Assembly: GCA_949289345.1 (NCBI GenBank) | Contig: CASENS010000093.1 | Coordinates: 26,587-90,586 of the forward strand | Length of the DNA stretch: 64,000 nt | Source: an uncultured Bacteroides sp. | GTDB lineage: Bacteria; Bacteroidota; Bacteroidia; Bacteroidales; Bacteroidaceae | Reading direction: 5' to 3' | In this document: one piece after another, positions 17,719 to 27,466 of the stretch | Layout of the letters: every line of letters begins with the position of its first letter | Numbering within the stretch: the first letter of the stretch is position 1 | The notes under the pieces: model-generated | The model's input: the letters and a program-made list of their open reading frames with translations, nothing else | What the model was told of the DNA's origin: nothing | The model's database searches: none | Program-made: the position numbers and the translations under genes

Positions 17719-18543
17719 ATGCTGAATTTTCCTAACGCAAAGATTAATTTGGGACTGAATGTCGTAGAAAAACGTCCTGACGGATACCATAATCTGGAAA
17801 CGATATTTTATCCGATACCTTTGGAAGACATCCTCGAAATAAACCCGTTGGCTTCCACAAACATTCAGACAACCATCGTTCAAACGGGGCTGTCTGTATC
17901 CGGAAGCATCGAGGATAATTTAGTGTTGAGAGCTTACCGACTGCTGAGTACACATTTTACATTGCCTCCCTTGCAAATCCATCTGCATAAACATATTCCT
18001 ATGGGAGCCGGATTGGGAGGCGGTTCGTCCGACGCTGCCTACATGCTGAAAATGCTGAATGAAAAATTCGGCCTGCAACTTTCCGTTGAGCGGTTGGAGG
18101 AATATGCGGCTTTATTGGGAGCTGATTGCGCTTTCTTCATTCGGAACGAACCTGTTTATGCTGAAGGCATTGGCAATGTGTTTACTCCGGTCGAGTTGTC
18201 ATTGAGGGGATATGGCCTGATTGTCATCAAACCAGATGTTTTTGTATCGACACGGGATGCCTTTGCACGCATCAGTCCGCGACATCCCAAACAAAACTTA
18301 AGGGATATTGTCCGCCTGCCTGTGGAAGAATGGAAAAATTGCATGCTCAATGATTTCGAAGAAAGTGTATTTCCACAATTCCCGCTTATCGGGGCAATCA
18401 AAGAAGAACTGTATCGTGCCGGGGCAATCTATGCGTCCATGAGTGGGTCAGGCTCTTCTGTCTATGGATTATTTGCTCCCGGTACTCCGTTCCCCGTTTT
18501 GAAAAGAAGTGCAGACAGACAGATTTATGAGTTGGCACTATAG
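17719..18543 (+). CDS. ispE: 4-diphosphocytidyl-2-C-methyl-D-erythritol kinase
   Basis: GHMP-family kinase of the MEP isoprenoid pathway that phosphorylates the 2-hydroxyl of CDP-ME. The 274 residues match the usual size. [25 protein letters not shown] at the N-terminus holds the substrate residues, and the ATP glycine loop is [17 protein letters not shown] at about 94-110. LGADCAFFI at about 134-142 carries the catalytic Asp, and the C-terminal [12 protein letters not shown] is the third GHMP motif. Starts 75 bp after the regulator and has its own -7 element, so it is probably independent of the polysaccharide locus. Confidence 0.96.
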   Translation: MLNFPNAKINLGLNVVEKRPDGYHNLETIFYPIPLEDILEINPLASTNIQTTIVQTGLSVSGSIEDNLVLRAYRLLSTHFTLPPLQIHLHKHIPMGAGLGGGSSDAAYMLKMLNEKFGLQLSVERLEEYAALLGADCAFFIRNEPVYAEGIGNVFTPVELSLRGYGLIVIKPDVFVSTRDAFARISPRHPKQNLRDIVRLPVEEWKNCMLNDFEESVFPQFPLIGAIKEELYRAGAIYASMSGSGSSVYGLFAPGTPFPVLKRSADRQIYELAL

Positions 18544-18593
18544 GATTAGGGACTGGGCTATAATAATACACTATCCTGTTCTTGAATTTCTTC

Positions 18594-19613
18594 TTAGTGC
18601 AATATCTTGAAAATCAATTCGCGCAGAATGTCTCCATTGCTGATGGACGAATTGTTTACCCCTTTTGACAATGCGTCGGCATTGCGGATTTCGCCTATTA
18701 TCTGCATGGTTTTCACACCACTATACCGACGCATGGCGGCCAGATATTCACGTGCCTGCCAAGGAGTCTTTAATCCCAAATAAGAAGCGACTCCTTGTTC
18801 CGATTTTTCGGGTGCGTAGTAAGCTACCATCAAGTTGGAAAAAAAACCGAAAAGTACGGATAAGGTCATTTGAATAGGGTTATTCTTGGGGTTTTCCTCA
18901 AAGTATTTTATAATTCGGTTCGCTTTCAGTACATCTTTTTCGACAAGCGCACTACGGAGTTCAAAATTGTTATAATCCTTGCTGATACCTATGTTGCGTT
19001 CAATTTGTTCCGGAGTGACCCTTGTCGTTCCTTTGGGCAATGTAATAATCAATTTCTCCAATTCCCCAGCCATGCGGCTTAAGTCCGCTCCTACGAATTC
19101 GGTCAACATGGCGGTGGCTTTTGGCTCAATGTCAACCCCTTTTCGTTTAAGATAAGTTGTAATGAAACCCGGTAACTGGGCATCCCTCAGTTTTTTCGAC
19201 TCGAACAATATGCCGGTTCTCTCAATCTCGGTGGCCAACTTTTTCCGACGGTCCAATACACCGTGCTTATGACAGATGACGAGGATGGTGGATAATAAAG
19301 GCTTTTGCAGGTAATAAACCAACTCTTCCATGCCTCGCACGGACTGAGCTTCTTTCACAATGACCACTTGGTGCTCTGACATCATGGGGTATCGTTTGGC
19401 GGCATTGATGATGGTGGCTATATCCACATCGGCACCATATACGACGGTCAGGTTGAATTCTTTTTCCGTATCGGTCAGCACATGTCCTTCGATGTAGTCC
19501 GATATGACGTCAATATAATACGGTTCTTCGCCCATCAGGTAATAAACAGGTCGGTACTGCTTGGCACGCAGTTCTTTTAAAATATCATCGGATGTCAATT
19601 CTTGTTTGGCCAT
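18594..19613 (-). CDS. holA: DNA polymerase III delta subunit
   Basis: Clamp-loader subunit that opens the sliding clamp during replication. 339 residues, normal for HolA. The N-terminal domain shows YYLMGEEPYYIDVISDYIE and VYGADVDIATIINAAKRYPMMSEHQVVIVKEAQ, the middle has MTEFVGADLSRMAGELEKLI-like text, and the C-terminal collar domain contains NPIQMTLSVLFGFFSNLM. It is convergent with ispE (50 bp apart) and divergent from the small nuclease-like gene at 19675, with 61 bp between starts. Confidence 0.94.
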   Translation of the reverse strand: MAKQELTSDDILKELRAKQYRPVYYLMGEEPYYIDVISDYIEGHVLTDTEKEFNLTVVYGADVDIATIINAAKRYPMMSEHQVVIVKEAQSVRGMEELVYYLQKPLLSTILVICHKHGVLDRRKKLATEIERTGILFESKKLRDAQLPGFITTYLKRKGVDIEPKATAMLTEFVGADLSRMAGELEKLIITLPKGTTRVTPEQIERNIGISKDYNNFELRSALVEKDVLKANRIIKYFEENPKNNPIQMTLSVLFGFFSNLMVAYYAPEKSEQGVASYLGLKTPWQAREYLAAMRRYSGVKTMQIIGEIRNADALSKGVNNSSISNGDILRELIFKILH

Positions 19614-19620
19614 ATTTTCT

Positions 19621-19628
19621 TAAATTTG
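19621..19628 (+). promoter_or_regulatory. Possible -7 element for the HsdR_N-type gene
   Basis: TAAATTTG fits TAnnTTTG, 46 bp upstream of the ATG at 19675. The nearest TTGT (19602) is only 15 bp away, so the match is partial. Confidence 0.35.
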
Positions 19629-19674
19629 CACGTTGCAATAAGAGATTTAGTCATTTGGTTGACAAAAATAGCAA

Positions 19675-20124
19675 ATGTTATCGTTAAACTTACCGACATT
19701 CAATGCAAAAATCGGTGTGAAGGATGGAAAAAGGGTGATTTTCGATGCCATCCGTCACCGTTATGTGGCTTTGACGCCCGAAGAATGGGTGCGTCAGCAC
19801 TTTGTTCATTTCCTCATAGAACATAAAGGATATCCGTCTGCACTCTTGGCGAACGAAATTCAAGTAAAGCTGAACGGAACCAAAAAACGGTGTGACACAG
19901 TTTTGTATCGACGTAATCTTACTCCGCAGATGATTGTAGAGTATAAGGCACCCGATGTGGCAATTACCCAAGCGGTATTTGACCAAATCATGCGTTATAA
20001 TATGGTACTTCGGGCTGACTATCTTGTCGTGAGTAACGGACTGCAACATTATTGCTGTCAAATAGATTATGTGCACGGCACCTATCGTTTTCTGTCGGAC
20101 ATTCCCGCTTACCTTGAGTTGTAA
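19675..20124 (+). CDS. Stand-alone type I restriction R-subunit N-terminal (HsdR_N) domain protein
   Basis: A 149-residue single-domain protein resembling the nuclease domain of type I restriction R subunits. The PD-(D/E)xK core is visible as CDTVLYRRNLTPQMIVEYKAPD at about residues 73-94, with D74 and E88-x-K90 as likely metal ligands. No helicase, methylase or specificity gene is nearby, so it is not part of a restriction system here. Pairing next to holA suggests a DNA-repair or replication-linked role, but that is inference. The ATG at 19675 sits at the beginning of the conserved text. Confidence 0.8.
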   Translation: MLSLNLPTFNAKIGVKDGKRVIFDAIRHRYVALTPEEWVRQHFVHFLIEHKGYPSALLANEIQVKLNGTKKRCDTVLYRRNLTPQMIVEYKAPDVAITQAVFDQIMRYNMVLRADYLVVSNGLQHYCCQIDYVHGTYRFLSDIPAYLEL

Positions 20125-20192
20125 GTACACATTGGACTCAAAGATGCGGAGACATGGGAAATGAAAATCCCGTGTCTCCACATACTGCTTTT

Positions 20193-22538
20193 TTACTCCT
20201 GGAGTGTATATACATATACTTGATCTAATACCACGCCTTCGTCCAATGCCTTTATGGTAAGCGTGTTCGGACAGTTTTGACTGGCAGCGAACTTTATGCG
20301 ACGTGTAGCTTGGTTGGTAAGTATATTTACTTTCCATTCTTCACTGCGTCCGTAGGTGCGGTAGGAGATGGGAGGTGTCTCTTGCCCGTTCAAGGATACT
20401 TGGACGCGGAGGTCTTTCCCATTCACGGGATGGGTAGGCAGGAAGCGGAGTTCCACTTCTACCGAATCCGTCCGGTTGACTTGGAAACGGAAAGTGGCGG
20501 ACTTGCCTTCCGGAATGCCGGCCGCCATGCCTTCATAACCGAGTCCTTCGTACACTTGCAGGTTGCCTTCCGTAGCTTCCAGCGCATTCCATTTATGTAG
20601 GCAGAAACGTTCTTTCATTAAAGGCTCGGCGCTCCTTGTTTGCGGGATGGGCAGGAAGACAGCCAGATTGCGAGGCTTGTAACTCATGATGCCTTGCCAC
20701 TTGTCGGTGTTGTAGGTTTTTGTCAGTGCTACGATGCTGTCAAAGGCAGCTTCACTTTGCTTCCAGTCAGCTTTTCCATGACGTGCCAATTGAGCGTAAA
20801 GACATTTCTTGTTCATTTCGGCGGCTCCTTGAAGTGGATATTGCACCAACTGGTAATAGGCGGCACGTTTGTTTTCGGGCAATCGGTGTCCCCATGCGGC
20901 AGCCTGGTTTTCCAGACGTTGGTATTCGGCCAGCCGTGTGCGGATGAACGGTTCACTCCAAGGCAAGTCACTTACGATTTTAAACTTCGGGTCTTTTTCC
21001 TCTGTACGTGTGTTTCCCATGAACTCCGGTTTGCGGATGTGGGCCAGACGATAGTGTTCCTGCATCATGGGAAGCAGATAGGAGGCAGCGGTGCTTCCAA
21101 ACTCGCGGGTGAGGAAGTCATGCAGATGGGCGGTGACTCCTTCGGATGCTACCTTGTCCATGTCCCATGCCATATCCATGAACAATTCAGTCTGGTATTC
21201 AGCCGGTTTCAAGTCTCCTACATTCAGAATCCACATCTTACGTATTCCCTTGTCGTAGGCTGTCTTCATCTGCTGGTAGATGAGGTAGGGGCTGAGAGTG
21301 GAAAGCCACAGATAGTCGTGCGGGCGTCCCCAGTAGGAAGCGTGATAGTAGATGCCGTTTCCTCCGGGACGGGCGGCCTCTTCGGGCGTGGGGAAGTGGG
21401 TGATGTATCCATAATTGTCATCACACCACATCAGTGTCACGTCTTCGGGCACTTCTAAACCGGCGTTGTAGACATCCAGCACTTCTTTATAAGGGATAAG
21501 CACTTGGGGCACTTTTGTCACGTCTCCTCGGTATTTGGCCAGCAGTTCACGCTGATCCTTCAGCACTTGCGTCAAAACGACTTTCTGTTCTTCTGTGGTT
21601 TTGGCTCCTTGCATGCCGCTGTCGTGCACGCCTCGCATGCCCAGCGTATAGATGTCGTCCGAGTGCTGAAGTTGCTTTACACGCTCCTCCCAGAAGGCAA
21701 GCACGTTTTCCCGGTTGGTCACATAGTTGTAGTCACCTTTACCTGTGCGGCGCCATTCTCCGTTGGTGTTGCGCACCATGGGCTCGCAATGCGAAGTGCC
21801 GATGTAGATGCCATAGCGGTTGGCCACTTCTTTGTTGCCTGGGGTGAGGAAGAATGGTACGCTGCATTCGTGCATGGCCGGCCAGAAGGTGTTGGCACGC
21901 AGACGAAGCAGAAGTTCGAAGATGCGTTCGTGAGTGCGCGGTCCTATTTGTCCTTTCACATCCGTAGGTTCGTAGTTTGTTCCGCTCCAAGGCATGAGTC
22001 CCCAGTCCTCATCGTTGATGAAGATGCCTCGGTAAGGAACGTCGGGCGATTCCATTTGGTAATAGCCGGTTGGAATGCGGAATTCCTTACGCTTTTCCGG
22101 TGTGGCGTCCGCCCACCATTCCCAAGGCGATACGCCTAACTTACGTGAAAGCTCCAACACACCGTAAGCTGTGCCCCGCTTGTCGCTTCCCGCCACGAGG
22201 ATTCGACCATCGGAGAGTACTGCGATGAGGAAGGCTTCGGGCTTTTTTGTCAACGCCGAAAGGTCGAGTCTTTCTTTCCGGGCCATTTCATCCACTAATT
22301 TACTCTTTCCGTACGTACCTACGTAGATGTCTCCGGAGTTCTCACGGACGGCGAACGTTTGCGAAAGCACCGCCTGGCAATCGCGATTGAACAAATCGAG
22401 CGCAACATGTACGACCGGTTCCTCATCAACTTGACAAGCCACGGCCATGGGTTTGCCCGATGTCCATACAAAGTCTGAGGCTCCCCATGTAAGCAGGGTG
22501 AAGCAACAGAACATCAAAGTCATGATTTGTTTTTTCAT
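20193..22538 (-). CDS. GH115 glycoside hydrolase (alpha-glucuronidase type)
   Basis: Secreted enzyme of 781 residues with signal peptide MKKQIMTLMFCCFTLLTWGA. Characterised GH115 members remove (4-O-methyl) glucuronic acid from xylan or arabinogalactan side chains. Family features are RGTAYGVLELSRKLGVSPWEWWADATP at about 121-147, RGIFINDEDWGLMPW at 170-184, YEPTDVKGQIGPRTHERIFELLLRLRANTFWPAMHEC, and LMWCDDNYGYI. The C-terminal 130 residues form a beta-sandwich. Lies apart from the SusCD operon with its own promoter, transcribed away from glmS. Substrate is not proven by sequence. Confidence 0.92.
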   Translation of the reverse strand: MKKQIMTLMFCCFTLLTWGASDFVWTSGKPMAVACQVDEEPVVHVALDLFNRDCQAVLSQTFAVRENSGDIYVGTYGKSKLVDEMARKERLDLSALTKKPEAFLIAVLSDGRILVAGSDKRGTAYGVLELSRKLGVSPWEWWADATPEKRKEFRIPTGYYQMESPDVPYRGIFINDEDWGLMPWSGTNYEPTDVKGQIGPRTHERIFELLLRLRANTFWPAMHECSVPFFLTPGNKEVANRYGIYIGTSHCEPMVRNTNGEWRRTGKGDYNYVTNRENVLAFWEERVKQLQHSDDIYTLGMRGVHDSGMQGAKTTEEQKVVLTQVLKDQRELLAKYRGDVTKVPQVLIPYKEVLDVYNAGLEVPEDVTLMWCDDNYGYITHFPTPEEAARPGGNGIYYHASYWGRPHDYLWLSTLSPYLIYQQMKTAYDKGIRKMWILNVGDLKPAEYQTELFMDMAWDMDKVASEGVTAHLHDFLTREFGSTAASYLLPMMQEHYRLAHIRKPEFMGNTRTEEKDPKFKIVSDLPWSEPFIRTRLAEYQRLENQAAAWGHRLPENKRAAYYQLVQYPLQGAAEMNKKCLYAQLARHGKADWKQSEAAFDSIVALTKTYNTDKWQGIMSYKPRNLAVFLPIPQTRSAEPLMKERFCLHKWNALEATEGNLQVYEGLGYEGMAAGIPEGKSATFRFQVNRTDSVEVELRFLPTHPVNGKDLRVQVSLNGQETPPISYRTYGRSEEWKVNILTNQATRRIKFAASQNCPNTLTIKALDEGVVLDQVYVYTLQE

Positions 22539-22566
22539 ATAAAAATAATTTGGTTTTCGATGAGGG

Positions 22567-22574
22567 CAAAGATA
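22567..22574 (-). promoter_or_regulatory. Probable -7 element of the GH115 gene
   Basis: TATCTTTG on the minus strand, 29 bp upstream of the ATG at 22538. The -33 element is not clear. Confidence 0.5.
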
Positions 22575-22651
22575 CGTAAAAGGAAAATGCCTGCCTATAG
22601 ACTTTTTGGTCTTTTAGGCAGGTAATTCGGTTTGAAACATGGACAAATTCG

Positions 22652-24499
22652 TCATTCCACCGTGACCGATTTGGCAAGGTTGCGCGGCTGGTCCACGTTG
22701 CGACCCTTGTTGATGGCTATGTAATAGGCCAATAACTGTAGAGGAACGGAGGCGACGATGGGTGTGAGACACTCGGGCACGTCGGGGATTTCCAGACAAT
22801 AGTTGGCCAGGCGGGCGATGGCGGAGTCGCCTTTGTTGGTAATGGCTATGACCAAACCTCCGCGCGACTTCACTTGCTGAATGTTGCTTACTATCTTGTC
22901 GTGCAACGAGTCCTTGGGCGCAATGATGACCGTTGGCATTTCCTGGTCGATGAGGGCAATAGGCCCGTGTTTCATTTCGGCGGCCGGATAGCCTTCGGCA
23001 TGGATGTACGAGATTTCTTTCAGCTTCAGTGCCCCTTCCAAAGCCGTAGGATAGTTGTATCCGCGTCCTAAGTAGAGGAAGTTGTGCGCATAGGTGAATA
23101 TCTTGGCAAGCTCGCTTACGACAGGATCCAGTTTCAGCACCTCGGTCAACATGTCCGGCATGCGGAGCAACGCCGACGCAATTTCTTTTATGGTATCGGG
23201 ACGGACGGTTCCCCTGATTTCGCCCGCACACAGAGCCAACATTAGCAGGACTGTGACCTGTCCGGTGAAGGCTTTGGTGGAAGCCACGCCTATTTCCGGC
23301 CCTACGTGGATGTAAGTACCGCTGTCGGTGTTACGTGGAATGGAAGCTCCTACCACGTTGCACACACCGTAGACGAAAGCTCCTTTGCTTTTTGCCAGCT
23401 GAATGGCGGCCAAGGTATCGGCCGTTTCGCCCGATTGGGAGATGGCTATCACAATGTCCTTGTCAGTAATGTAGGGATTACCATAGCGGAACTCTGAGGC
23501 ATATTCCACCTCTACGGGCAGCTGGCACATTTCCTGCATAGCCCGTTTTCCTATGAGTGCGGCATGCCACGACGAGCCGCATGCCACGAAGATGATGCGC
23601 TCCGCATGCAAGAAGCGTTCCTTGTTCTCGATAACACCGGAAAGCACCACCCGCTCTCCTCCATCCACGATACGTCCGCGCAGGCAATCGCACAGCGTGG
23701 AGGGCTGTTCGAAAATTTCTTTCTGCATGAACGTGTCGTAGCCACCTTTCTCCAATTGTTCCACGCTTAGACGCAAGGTTTGTATGTTGAGTTGGGATGG
23801 AAGATTGTTCTCCAGCGAAAGTATTTGGATGGCTGCTTTGCGGCTGATGACGGCTATTTCGTCATCCTTCAAATAGATTACTTGATTGGTGTATTCCACA
23901 ATGGGTGTGGCGTCCGATGCGATAAATGTCTCATCCTGTCCGATGCCGATAACGAGCGGACTGCTTTTGCGCGCCACGATCAAGGTGTCTGGATTGTCTT
24001 TCTCCACTACAGCTATGGCATAGGCTCCCACCACTTGTAACAGGGCCTCGCGTACGGCATCGAACAGACTGCACCGGTTTTCCTGCTTGACGTATTCGAT
24101 AAGTTGCACCAGTACCTCCGTATCTGTCTCGCTGGTGAATGTATAGCCATGCTGTACAAGTGCCTCTTTCAGTACGTTATAGTTTTCGATGGTGCCATTG
24201 TGTACGATGGCCAAGGAGCGGCTTTGTGACACTTGCGGATGGGCGTTCATGTCGTTCGGTTCGCCATGGGTGGCCCATCGCGTATGGGCGATTCCGAGGG
24301 TGCCTTCCACGTCTTTTCCGGATAAGGAAGCCTCCAGATTGGCGACTTTTCCTTTAGCTTTGTACACGTTCAGCGTTCCGTCGTCTTTGAGCAAGGCGAT
24401 GCCCGCACTGTCATATCCCCTGTATTCCAACCTGTGAAGTCCTTTGACTAACACGTCATAGGCTTTGTGTTTGCCTATGTATCCTACTATTCCACACAT
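22652..24499 (-). CDS. glmS: Glutamine-fructose-6-phosphate aminotransferase (isomerising)
   Basis: Makes glucosamine-6-phosphate from fructose-6-phosphate and glutamine, the first step to UDP-GlcNAc. 615 residues. The start MCGIVGYIGKHKAYDVLVKGLHRLEYRGYDSAG places the nucleophile at C2. The glutaminase domain runs to about 225 and includes GIAHTRWATHGEPNDMNAHP. Two SIS sugar-isomerase domains follow (IFVACGSSWHAALIGKRAMQ; YLGRGYNYPTALEGALKLKEISYIHAEG). The end DQPRNLAKSVTVE is canonical, so the gene is complete. No ribozyme-like leader is apparent upstream. Confidence 0.98.
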   Translation of the reverse strand: MCGIVGYIGKHKAYDVLVKGLHRLEYRGYDSAGIALLKDDGTLNVYKAKGKVANLEASLSGKDVEGTLGIAHTRWATHGEPNDMNAHPQVSQSRSLAIVHNGTIENYNVLKEALVQHGYTFTSETDTEVLVQLIEYVKQENRCSLFDAVREALLQVVGAYAIAVVEKDNPDTLIVARKSSPLVIGIGQDETFIASDATPIVEYTNQVIYLKDDEIAVISRKAAIQILSLENNLPSQLNIQTLRLSVEQLEKGGYDTFMQKEIFEQPSTLCDCLRGRIVDGGERVVLSGVIENKERFLHAERIIFVACGSSWHAALIGKRAMQEMCQLPVEVEYASEFRYGNPYITDKDIVIAISQSGETADTLAAIQLAKSKGAFVYGVCNVVGASIPRNTDSGTYIHVGPEIGVASTKAFTGQVTVLLMLALCAGEIRGTVRPDTIKEIASALLRMPDMLTEVLKLDPVVSELAKIFTYAHNFLYLGRGYNYPTALEGALKLKEISYIHAEGYPAAEMKHGPIALIDQEMPTVIIAPKDSLHDKIVSNIQQVKSRGGLVIAITNKGDSAIARLANYCLEIPDVPECLTPIVASVPLQLLAYYIAINKGRNVDQPRNLAKSVTVE

Positions 24500-24554
24500 A
24501 GATTTATAAGAATTTAATTTAGCGATATGCTTTCCTTTTTTGGGGAAAGCCGGG

Positions 24555-24562
24555 CAAAGATA
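24555..24562 (-). promoter_or_regulatory. Probable -7 element of glmS
   Basis: Minus-strand TATCTTTG, 56 bp before the glmS start. No good -33 partner is seen. Confidence 0.45.
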
Positions 24563-24875
24563 TACATAAAATCCAATACCTCTTTTTACATTTGAATAAA
24601 AAATTGTTTCATTACCAGAATTTATGTAAGTGAATAGCTTTAATCAGTTCCAAAATGGATGTAAGGCACATGCTTTTGCTGACATCCGGAAGTGTTTGGA
24701 TAAATGACAGGTTAGCCCATTCCAACTCCCTTTTATGAAACCACGCATTTCCGGATTAGCCTTTAAAATTCTGTCGCAGAATTAGGGAGAAAACGTGCGC
24801 CCACCAAACTTGTCCGCATCAATCCGCCGGAAACGTAACTTTTTTATGCGATGCCCGAGATGAAGGGCAAAACAT
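24563..24875. other. Gene-free stretch between glmS and the GH95 gene
   Basis: About 310 bp without a credible gene. The minus strand has two short open stretches broken by stops (the longest begins with FCDRILKANPEMRGF and ends at HPFWN), which may be chance or a decayed gene. I recognise neither. Confidence 0.4.
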
Positions 24876-24925
24876 ACGTACCTCCGAATCGTGACACGTG
24901 ACAGTGACACGATTCGGAGGTACGT
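24876..24925. terminator. Perfect 18-bp stem hairpin after the GH95 gene
   Basis: ACGTACCTCCGAATCGTG (24876-24893) is exactly complementary to 24908-24925, with a 14-nt loop. It lies 49 bp past the GH95 stop; on that strand the sequence after the stem includes TTTT. A rho-independent terminator is the simplest reading, although the stem is unusually long and perfect. Confidence 0.6.
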
Positions 24926-24973
24926 TGGGGGATAATCTATAGGCTATGCTAAAACTACCTGTAACACAATGTT

Positions 24974-27385
24974 CTACAGTTCGATGGTTTCACCCGCTTT
25001 CAAACGTATGTTCTTCGATTTCCCGTTGAAGTGAACGCGGGTCTTTCCACCTGTCCTTGAGGTGATTTGGGCGGAAGTGACTTTACCATCTTTCCATTCC
25101 ATGTTGACGGTAAATCCGCCACGGGCGCAGATGCCTTTCACACGACCGTCTTTCCATTCCTCGGGCAGGGCGGGAAGCAAGGTGACGGAGTGTTCGTTGG
25201 ACTGGACAAGCATTTCGGCTACCCCTGCACATCCGCCGAAGTTACCGTCTATCTGGAAAGGTGAATGGGCATCCAACAGGTTGGGGTAGGTACCTCCTCC
25301 ACGGCGGGCGTCTTTTCCCCGGTAATTATCGGGGCTGACATACTTCAGCAGGCGGCGATAGATGCGGTAAGCGCTTTCGCCGTCATGCAACCGGGCATAG
25401 AGGTTGACACGCCAACCGGTACTCCAGCCGGTAGTGTTGTCACCTTTGATTTCCAGCGTCCGGGCGCAGGCTTTAGCCAATTCGGGCGTTTCGGTGACAG
25501 ATAGGTGGTGTCCCGGATACAAGCCGAACAGGTGGGATTGATGACGGTGCTGAGGATCCTGGTCGGGCCAGTCGTGAAACCATTCCTGCAGGTTGCCGTT
25601 TTTGCCCACTTTGTAGGGTGACAAACGTGCGAGTTTACGTTTGGCTTCTTTGCGAAAATCTTGGTCTGTTTTCAGCACCTCGGCGGCACGGATAGTGTTT
25701 GTCAGGCACTCGCGGGTGATGGCTAAATCAGCCGTTCCTCCATATAGCGTGGCACCTGCATAACCGTCGGGCGTTATGAAAAGGTTTTCGGGCGAAGTCC
25801 CCGGTGAAGTCAGCAGCACGCCGTCTTTCTCAATGAGCCAGTTCATACAGAATTCGGCCGCACCTTTCAATACGGGATAGTATTGTTTCAAGAAATCCTT
25901 GTCTTGTGTAAAGAGGTAACGGTCCCAGATGTGTGTGGCAAGCCAAGCACCGCCCATGGTCCAGTTAGCCCACGAGGGAGAACCATCATGCAGGCCCACC
26001 GGGTTGGTCAGTGCCCAGATGTCAGAGTTCTGTCCCAAGCACCAGCCTTTCTCTACGCCGTAATAGGCTTTGGCGGAAGCTGCACCTGTCTGACTCAAAT
26101 TGGTAATGAAGTCCATCAGTGGTTGATGCATCTCGCTCAGATTGGTTGTTTCGGCCGCCCAATAATTTTCCTCCAAATTGATATTGGTAGTGTAGTTGCT
26201 GCTCCAGGGTGGAAGCATCCGTTCGTTCCAAAGCCCTTGCAGGTTGGCTGGTACGCCAGGCGTACGCGAACAGGAGATTAGCAGATAGCGTCCATATTGG
26301 AAATAAAGTGCCTCTAATTCCGGATTTCGCTGTTTCTTGTCAGTGTAAAACATCAGTTGGCGGTCAGTGGGCAAGGCTGCAATGTCGGGGGCTGTACGTC
26401 CCAAATCCAGTTCTACACGGTCGAAATAGCGCTTGTAGTCTGTTATGTGGGCAGTGCGCAATGCCTCGTATTTTTTTGTTGCGGCTCTTTCTATTCTTTT
26501 TGTCGCCAACTGGCGATAATTGCGTCCCTCGGTAGCGGGATTACGGTCGAAGCCGTTGAAACTCGTGGCATTGGTGATTAAAATTAAGGCTTCATGCACG
26601 CCTTCCAGTTTCAGTTCGCCTGTGGCATAGTATTTCACGATACCGTCTTTAGGCACTACACGGATTAATGTGCGGAAACGGATGCCGCGTTCGGGATCGT
26701 ACAGGTGCTTGTTTTTCACTTCGCCATAATAAGAGGGGTAGGAGTGGTAGGCAGCATATCCTTCGGCTATGATGCCTCTTTCGTTGGCCGTCAAGAAATG
26801 GGGCAGTGGGGAGTCATAGGAAAGCAAGGCTTGGATGCCTTTAGGCGCCTCCGACGTCAACCGCACTACAATCACCGAATCGGGAGCTGAGGCAAAGTAA
26901 TCCGCCATAAAACGGTATCCGTCTTTTTTGTAAGAGATGTTGGCGGTTGCGTCACTGATGTTCAACGTCCGTTTATAGTTCTCGATGTCTGTTTCCGGAT
27001 ATGTGATGGTGAGTTGTCCCAATGGCTGATAGTTTTCGCTGTAACGTCCTTGCACTTTCCGTTGTTCACGGTCGGCCCCTTGATAATCTTCTTTTTCCAG
27101 CAGTTCACGAATGGTGGGGATAGCCTTATACGCATCCGGTGTGGTAATTTCACGTATGGGTTCTCCAGTCCAAAGCGTGATATCGTTCAACGAAATGACT
27201 TCGCGTTCTGTCCCTCCGTAAAGGATGGCACCCATTCCTCCGTTGCCTATGACCAATGCCTCTTCGAAATATTCTGCCGGACGGTCGTAACGCAATGTCA
27301 GGTTCGTAAAATTCTCTTGAGCCGTGAGCGTGCCTCCGCAGATGGAAGCAAATAACATGATTGCGATGAAAGTCTTTCTATTCAT
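24974..27385 (-). CDS. GH95 glycoside hydrolase (alpha-L-fucosidase/alpha-L-galactosidase type)
   Basis: Secreted enzyme removing terminal alpha-1,2-linked L-fucose or L-galactose from glycans. From ATG 27385-27383 the 803-residue product has signal peptide MNRKTFIAIMLFASICGGTLTA. The N-terminal beta-domain has LRYDRPAEYFEEALVIGNGGMGAILYGG; the catalytic helical barrel shows NLQGLWNERMLPPWSSNYTTNINLEENYW, LLTSPGTSPEN and RHQSHLFGLYPGH, all GH95 hallmarks. The frame is open 23 codons further upstream, but those residues precede a clear signal peptide, so I prefer 27385. It follows the FtsX-type permease by 81 bp on the same strand and may be read from its own promoter. Confidence 0.93.
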   Translation of the reverse strand: MNRKTFIAIMLFASICGGTLTAQENFTNLTLRYDRPAEYFEEALVIGNGGMGAILYGGTEREVISLNDITLWTGEPIREITTPDAYKAIPTIRELLEKEDYQGADREQRKVQGRYSENYQPLGQLTITYPETDIENYKRTLNISDATANISYKKDGYRFMADYFASAPDSVIVVRLTSEAPKGIQALLSYDSPLPHFLTANERGIIAEGYAAYHSYPSYYGEVKNKHLYDPERGIRFRTLIRVVPKDGIVKYYATGELKLEGVHEALILITNATSFNGFDRNPATEGRNYRQLATKRIERAATKKYEALRTAHITDYKRYFDRVELDLGRTAPDIAALPTDRQLMFYTDKKQRNPELEALYFQYGRYLLISCSRTPGVPANLQGLWNERMLPPWSSNYTTNINLEENYWAAETTNLSEMHQPLMDFITNLSQTGAASAKAYYGVEKGWCLGQNSDIWALTNPVGLHDGSPSWANWTMGGAWLATHIWDRYLFTQDKDFLKQYYPVLKGAAEFCMNWLIEKDGVLLTSPGTSPENLFITPDGYAGATLYGGTADLAITRECLTNTIRAAEVLKTDQDFRKEAKRKLARLSPYKVGKNGNLQEWFHDWPDQDPQHRHQSHLFGLYPGHHLSVTETPELAKACARTLEIKGDNTTGWSTGWRVNLYARLHDGESAYRIYRRLLKYVSPDNYRGKDARRGGGTYPNLLDAHSPFQIDGNFGGCAGVAEMLVQSNEHSVTLLPALPEEWKDGRVKGICARGGFTVNMEWKDGKVTSAQITSRTGGKTRVHFNGKSKNIRLKAGETIEL

Positions 27386-27466
27386 ATGTATATTTTTACT
27401 TAATTGACTAACTTCATGATTTTTTTTGAGAGATTTGAGAATAAACATAAGCACTTGCTAAAAACG

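Noticed and set aside
22539-24562. glmS ribozyme or riboswitch upstream of glmS
   Set aside because: The leader is only about 50 nt and AT-rich; no ribozyme-like pairing was seen.
24563-24875. Transposase remnant between glmS and the GH95 gene
   Set aside because: Short open pieces with stops and no catalytic motif I can name.
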